Source of the DNA: Pseudomonadota bacterium
GTDB lineage: Bacteria; Myxococcota_A; Polyangia; GCA-2747355
DNA length: 64,000 nucleotides
Reading direction: 5' to 3'
Assembly: GCA_016711215.1 (NCBI GenBank)
Contig: JADJTL010000002.1
Location: 806,001-870,000 of the forward strand
In this document: positions 60,211 through 64,000 of the stretch, in pieces
How the letters are laid out: every line of letters begins with the position of its first letter
How positions within the stretch are numbered: position 1 is the first letter of the stretch
Notes under the pieces: model-generated
What the model was told of the DNA's origin: nothing
Databases searched by the model: none
What the model saw: only the letters and a program-made list of their open reading frames with translations
Position numbers and translations under genes: made by a program

Positions 60211-62499
60211 ATGGGTCAAGTATCAAAGATAGTCGAGCCCCTGCTGCGTGGCTTCACCGACGCCGCCGTCGTGGTCAATCGCGAGGGGCGGATCGTCTTC
60301 CACAATCCCCCATTCGCGGCGATGACCGGGCTCAGCCGGCGCGCGCTGGCTCAGCGGTTGAGCGCGGGGACGGACGTCTTCACCCTGCTCGGCGCGCCCA
60401 CCCAGGTCGATCGCGAGGCGATCGCGCGCTGCTTCGAGAGCAACCGCGTCTTTCGCCTGGCCGAGATCGCCGTCGAAAGCGCCGACGCTCAGCAGTACAT
60501 CGTCTGGCTCTCGGTCAGCCCGGTCACCGACGAACAGGGCGGCGTCGTCGCGGCGATCGCGCAGTATCGCGACGTCAGCGCCGAGGCGCGGATGCAGACC
60601 CGTTTCCGCGAGCTGCTCGCGCTTTCCCATGCGCGCGCCGAGGATCTCGAGCGCCTGGTCGAGGTGCGGACCCGCGAGCTTCACGCCGCCTTCGAAGAGG
60701 TCCAGCGCCTCTCGCGGACCGATCCGCTGACGGGTCTGCTCAATCGACGCGCCTTCGGTGAGGCGGCGATCGCCGGGCTGACCGCCGCCGAACGCCATCA
60801 GCGCTCCGCGGCCCTGCTGATGTGCGACCTCGACAACTTCAAGCGGGTCAACGACCAGCACGGCCACGGTATCGGCGATCTGGTCTTGACGACCTGTGCC
60901 CAGGTCTTGCGGCGCTCCTTTCGCAGCATCGACTCCGAGGGGCGCTTCGGCGGTGAGGAGTTCGTCGCCTTCCTCAGCGATACGACGCTGGAGGGCGCCT
61001 TGGAGGCGGCCCGGCGCTTCAGGGTCGCCCTCGAGGCCACGCCGATTCAGGACGGTGAGACGGTGCTGCCGCTGGTGCAGACGGTCAGCATCGGTGTCGC
61101 CGTCTACCCCCAGCACGGCAGCAACCTGGATGAGCTGGTCGGCGCGGCCGATCGGGCCCTCTACGCCGCCAAACGGATGGGCCGCAATCGGGTCGTGCTG
61201 GCGGGCACGCAGGGGCCGACGGTCGAGGCCGGCGTGCCGATCAGGACGCCGACGCCGACGCCGCCCGACGGGCGCGGGCTCCGTCCCCGCCGACCCACGC
61301 CCGCGGAGGCCCTCCCGCGCGCGCTGGCGGTCGAGCGCGTCCTGATCGTCGAGTCCGACCCGGGGCGCCAGCAGCGCTACCGTGAGGTGCTGCTCGACGG
61401 CTTCGAGGTGACCCAGGTCGGCGGCCTGGCCGAGGCGCTCGAGCTCTGTCGCCGCGACCAGTACGGTATCTGCGTGGCCGATATGGAGCAGGGCGACGAC
61501 AGCGGCCTCTTCGTCCTCGGCGAGCTGATGCGTCAGCAGCCGGGCGCCGTGCGTGTGCTGATCGTCGAGAGCCAGCAACCCTTCGAGCAGCTGCTGGGCA
61601 CGAACCTGGCGATGTTGGATTACGTGCTGCTGCGGCGCGACCTGCACCATCTGCCCTCGGCGATCGAGAGCTGCCGCGCGCGGCGTGACTCCTACCGCAC
61701 GCATCCGCTGGCGCGCGGACCGCAGCCTTCACGCTGGTTGGCCCAGGCCCAGGAGATGGCGCGCATCGTCAGCGAGAAGCGCTTCAGCGTGGCCTATCAG
61801 CCGATCGTGCATGCCGCGGACTCGTCGCTCTTTGCGCACGAGGTGCTCTGCCGGGTGGCGCCGGGATCGACGGTGGGTCTCGTCGATCTCTTCGATTGGG
61901 CGCTGCGCGAGGGCGAGATCTGGAACCTCGGACGGGAGATCCGTCACAAGGCCGCGCATCGGCTCGACGAACGCCCGGACGCGCTGCTCTTCTTCAATCT
62001 CCACCCAGCGGAGCTGCTCGATCCAGAGCTGACCAACCGCGAGACGGAGCTCGATCGGCACGCGCAACGCGTCGTCTTCGAGATCACCGAGCGGGCCGCG
62101 ATCGGCGACTTCACCCGGATGCGCACGGCGATGCGGCGGCTGCGCCAGCGGGGCTTTCGCTTCGCGATCGACGATCTCGGCGCGGGCTATGCCGGGCTCA
62201 ACTCAGTGGCGATGCTCAGCCCCGATTTCATCAAGGTCGATATGACGATCATCCGTGATATCGACCGCATGCCGATCAAGGCGCGCCTGCTCCGGCGGAT
62301 GGTCGAGTTCGCCGATGAGGAGGGGGTCAAGATCGTGGCCGAGGGCGTCGAGACCGAGGCGGAGCGTGCGCGGGTCTGCGAGGTCGGTTGCCACCTGATC
62401 CAGGGCTTCCTGATCGGGATGCCGCTGGAGGAGGGGCCGGAGGCGGTCCTGGCGCCGGTGCCGGCGCTGGCAGAGGACGACGCGACCAAGAAGGGGTGA
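60211..62499 (+). CDS. PAS-GGDEF-receiver-EAL protein, c-di-GMP turnover
   Basis: The protein has 762 residues. PAS (about 10-125): LLRGFTDAAVVVNREGRIVFHNPPFAAMTG. GGDEF (about 168-325): DPLTGLLNRRAFGE with active-site GGEEF at about 246. A receiver-like domain (about 375-490) with VLIVESDPGRQQRYRE and Asp in VADMEQGDDSG. EAL (about 520-755): the motif reads HEVLCR instead of EAL but keeps Glu; FNLHP, EITERA, IDDLGAGYAGL, VKIVAEGVET and IQGFLIGMP retain the metal and catalytic residues. Both synthesis and degradation appear possible. ATG 60211 is preferred over an upstream TTG; GGGTGG precedes it. It overlaps no neighbour; the stop is 6 bases from the convergent SBP gene. Confidence 0.93.
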   Translation: MGQVSKIVEPLLRGFTDAAVVVNREGRIVFHNPPFAAMTGLSRRALAQRLSAGTDVFTLLGAPTQVDREAIARCFESNRVFRLAEIAVESADAQQYIVWLSVSPVTDEQGGVVAAIAQYRDVSAEARMQTRFRELLALSHARAEDLERLVEVRTRELHAAFEEVQRLSRTDPLTGLLNRRAFGEAAIAGLTAAERHQRSAALLMCDLDNFKRVNDQHGHGIGDLVLTTCAQVLRRSFRSIDSEGRFGGEEFVAFLSDTTLEGALEAARRFRVALEATPIQDGETVLPLVQTVSIGVAVYPQHGSNLDELVGAADRALYAAKRMGRNRVVLAGTQGPTVEAGVPIRTPTPTPPDGRGLRPRRPTPAEALPRALAVERVLIVESDPGRQQRYREVLLDGFEVTQVGGLAEALELCRRDQYGICVADMEQGDDSGLFVLGELMRQQPGAVRVLIVESQQPFEQLLGTNLAMLDYVLLRRDLHHLPSAIESCRARRDSYRTHPLARGPQPSRWLAQAQEMARIVSEKRFSVAYQPIVHAADSSLFAHEVLCRVAPGSTVGLVDLFDWALREGEIWNLGREIRHKAAHRLDERPDALLFFNLHPAELLDPELTNRETELDRHAQRVVFEITERAAIGDFTRMRTAMRRLRQRGFRFAIDDLGAGYAGLNSVAMLSPDFIKVDMTIIRDIDRMPIKARLLRRMVEFADEEGVKIVAEGVETEAERARVCEVGCHLIQGFLIGMPLEEGPEAVLAPVPALAEDDATKKG

Positions 62500-62505
62500 G
62501 CGGCC

Positions 62506-63978
62506 CTAGAGCGTGATCGCCACCGACTCCTTCTGGCCCTCGCTATTCTTGAAGACCACCTGCCCGTTCTCTACCGACCAGAACGAAAAGCTGCAGTTGA
62601 TCGGGTCGCCGTTGAGGTCGAGCTCGAGCGCCAGCGAGCTCGCGCCCTCGTAGTTGAGCCCGCGCCCGGCCGCCAGCGCTGCCATCGCCTTGGCCCACTC
62701 GCCCGGTAGAATCGTGAGGTCGTCGCCGCCGTTCTTGTTGGTGACGTCGAGCAGCGCTTCCGTCAGCCGATCGACGTTCCAGCTGCCGCCCTGCTTGTCG
62801 AGGCCCTGCGGACGATCGCGAAGCACCTGCGCCAGCGCGAGGGCGAAGGCGAAGGTCGCGTCGTAGGCGTTGGCCGTGTAGATGCCGGGCTCGACCCCGT
62901 CGCCTGCGCTGCAGTCGCCGTCGGGCCGTTCGCAGCGGCAGTCGGGTGCATGGGCGCGACAGAAGGCCTCCGTGAAGATGCTCGCCCCGCGGCCGACGCC
63001 GTTGCCGCCGGGGAAGACGCCGTTGACCGGCTGCTCCTCGAGCTGCTTGACCGTCGTCGGGTCGAGGCTGGAGAGGAAGTAGTTCGACATCAGAGCGTCG
63101 GTCAGCAGCAGGGGCGTGGTGGCGTGTTTGCGCGCCCATTCGGTCAGCGCGATCCTGCCATCGGCGCCGTAGGCGAGCACGAGCAAGAAGTCCGGCGCTT
63201 GGCCGGTGCGCTCGCGGACGTCGGTGAAGGCGCGGTCGATCGTCGCGTTGACGTCCGTCACGCTGCTGGTCTCGTAGTAGTGCGGGCGCACGACGTAGTC
63301 GACGCCGGCCGCCTGGAAGCGCTGCTGGAACTCCGCGAAGATCGCGGGCGTATTGATGTCGCGCACGCCGACCGCGGCGCCGACGCGAAAGCCGAGGGCG
63401 AGGGCCTTGTCGGCGAGGATGCGGCCCTCGAGATGCGACGAACAGACGGTGCGGTAGAAGAGGTTGTATTGCGCGTCGAGCAGGCCGACGAACTCGCGCG
63501 AGGATGCGGCCGGGGAGATGATCGGAATCCGCTGGCCATAGGTCAGGTTGTTGCGAGCGAGCTCGACCAGCAGCCGCTTGCTGACATTGTCGGAGGCGTC
63601 ACCGAGGATCCCGACGACGTCGCGGTTCTGCTGGTAATAGAACCGCACCTCGGCCAGCCCCGCTTCCTCATCGCTGTGGCTGTCGGCCGTGATCAAGTGC
63701 AGGGGCCGCCCGAGGAGGCCGCCATTGGCGTTGATCTCGTTGGCCGCGAAGCGCATGGCATGCTCGAGCGCCGGGCCCATGAAGCTGAGGCTGCCGGTGA
63801 TCGGGTTGGCGGCGAGCACCTTGACCGCCCCCTCGGGCAGCGGAGGCGTCGGCGGGGCCGTCTCGCAGGCTGCCAGCGCAAGCAGCAACGTGAGCGCGGC
63901 CCGTGCGGCGGGCGGCCGGAGCTCCACCAGCGCCCGTCGCGCCCGTCGTCGGCCTCGCGTGGGGCGGTCGCGGTTCAT
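62506..63978 (-). CDS. Periplasmic-binding-protein type 1 (branched-chain amino-acid/urea-type) lipoprotein
   Basis: The protein has 490 residues. AALTLLLALAAC is the lipoprotein signal. VKVLAANPITGSLSFMGPALEHAMRFAANEINANGGLLGRPLHLITADSHSDEEAG and VVGILGDASDNVSKRLL match Peripla_BP_6 (type 1 fold) proteins of branched-chain amino-acid ABC importers, though here with Cys-containing inserts (CSSHLEGR, CRAHAPDCRCERPDGDCSAGDG). No permease or ATPase gene is visible to the end of the window; the gene starts at 63978 with an ATG, 22 bases before the end. Confidence 0.88.
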   Translation of the reverse strand: MNRDRPTRGRRRARRALVELRPPAARAALTLLLALAACETAPPTPPLPEGAVKVLAANPITGSLSFMGPALEHAMRFAANEINANGGLLGRPLHLITADSHSDEEAGLAEVRFYYQQNRDVVGILGDASDNVSKRLLVELARNNLTYGQRIPIISPAASSREFVGLLDAQYNLFYRTVCSSHLEGRILADKALALGFRVGAAVGVRDINTPAIFAEFQQRFQAAGVDYVVRPHYYETSSVTDVNATIDRAFTDVRERTGQAPDFLLVLAYGADGRIALTEWARKHATTPLLLTDALMSNYFLSSLDPTTVKQLEEQPVNGVFPGGNGVGRGASIFTEAFCRAHAPDCRCERPDGDCSAGDGVEPGIYTANAYDATFAFALALAQVLRDRPQGLDKQGGSWNVDRLTEALLDVTNKNGGDDLTILPGEWAKAMAALAAGRGLNYEGASSLALELDLNGDPINCSFSFWSVENGQVVFKNSEGQKESVAITL

Positions 63979-64000
63979 CAGCCGCCTTAATAGGAGAGGA

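Overview
The window reads as a GC-rich chromosome segment of a Gram-negative bacterium from the Myxococcota or a related former-deltaproteobacterial lineage. Four features point there. EF-G (3152-5233) has the GTPase signature of the mitochondrial-type spdEFG1 class found in spirochaetes, planctomycetes and deltaproteobacteria. A secreted trypsin-like protease (52306-53721) ends in a MYXO-CTERM-like tail. Exported lipoproteins are unusually frequent. MurE carries the DNPR motif of the meso-diaminopimelate (diderm) type. There are no phage genes, insertion sequences, CRISPR arrays, rRNA or recognisable tRNA genes. The window looks like core chromosome with many lineage-specific exported proteins.

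Layout. 1-7.5 kb: the 5' part of glycogen phosphorylase, a DedA protein, then a minus-strand operon uppP-fusA-(RecA-like ATPase/SLOG fusion). 7.6-9.6 kb: two lipoproteins. 9.6-16.6 kb: a minus-strand block comF-smpB-murE-murF-mraY-murD, a partial dcw cluster; murE and comF each carry an apparent one-base frameshift in a G/C homopolymer. 16.7-23 kb: a regulatory island with an NtrC-type sigma-54 activator, an AT-rich intergenic region with palindromes and a consensus-perfect sigma-54 promoter, a FliA-like sigma factor, a free receiver domain, a small bacterial histone-fold protein, a PEGA lipoprotein and a PilZ membrane protein. 23-30 kb: a sulfatase-fold lipoprotein, cysS, a membrane protein and a fused ispDF. 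30-38 kb: xseA, a degenerate receiver-GGDEF protein, purE, DUF1015, DUF255 and a queuosine-precursor transporter.

38-48 kb: a Cys-rich lipoprotein, then a c-di-GMP-I (GEMM) riboswitch directly in front of an exported protein gene, further exported proteins, an acyl-CoA synthetase, a POT peptide transporter, a hexapeptide acyltransferase, a tiny membrane protein apparently starting at ATT, a DUF2934 protein, a coiled-coil protein with a lysine/alanine repeat tail, rpmB and a release-factor-like GGQ protein. 48-64 kb: a large AsmA-like protein, the protease, a HAMP-SpoIIE phosphatase, two solute-binding lipoproteins without permeases, a TonB-dependent receptor and a PAS-GGDEF-REC-EAL protein.

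Two themes connect the genes. Cyclic di-GMP is represented by a probable producer/degrader (60211-62499), a degenerate GGDEF protein (31807-32781), a PilZ protein (21351-22964) and a riboswitch (38641-38725). Sigma-54 control is represented by the activator at 16690-18123, with a sigma-54 promoter on the divergently transcribed sigma-28-family gene. Cell-envelope synthesis (mur genes, mraY, uppP, ispDF) is the main housekeeping content.
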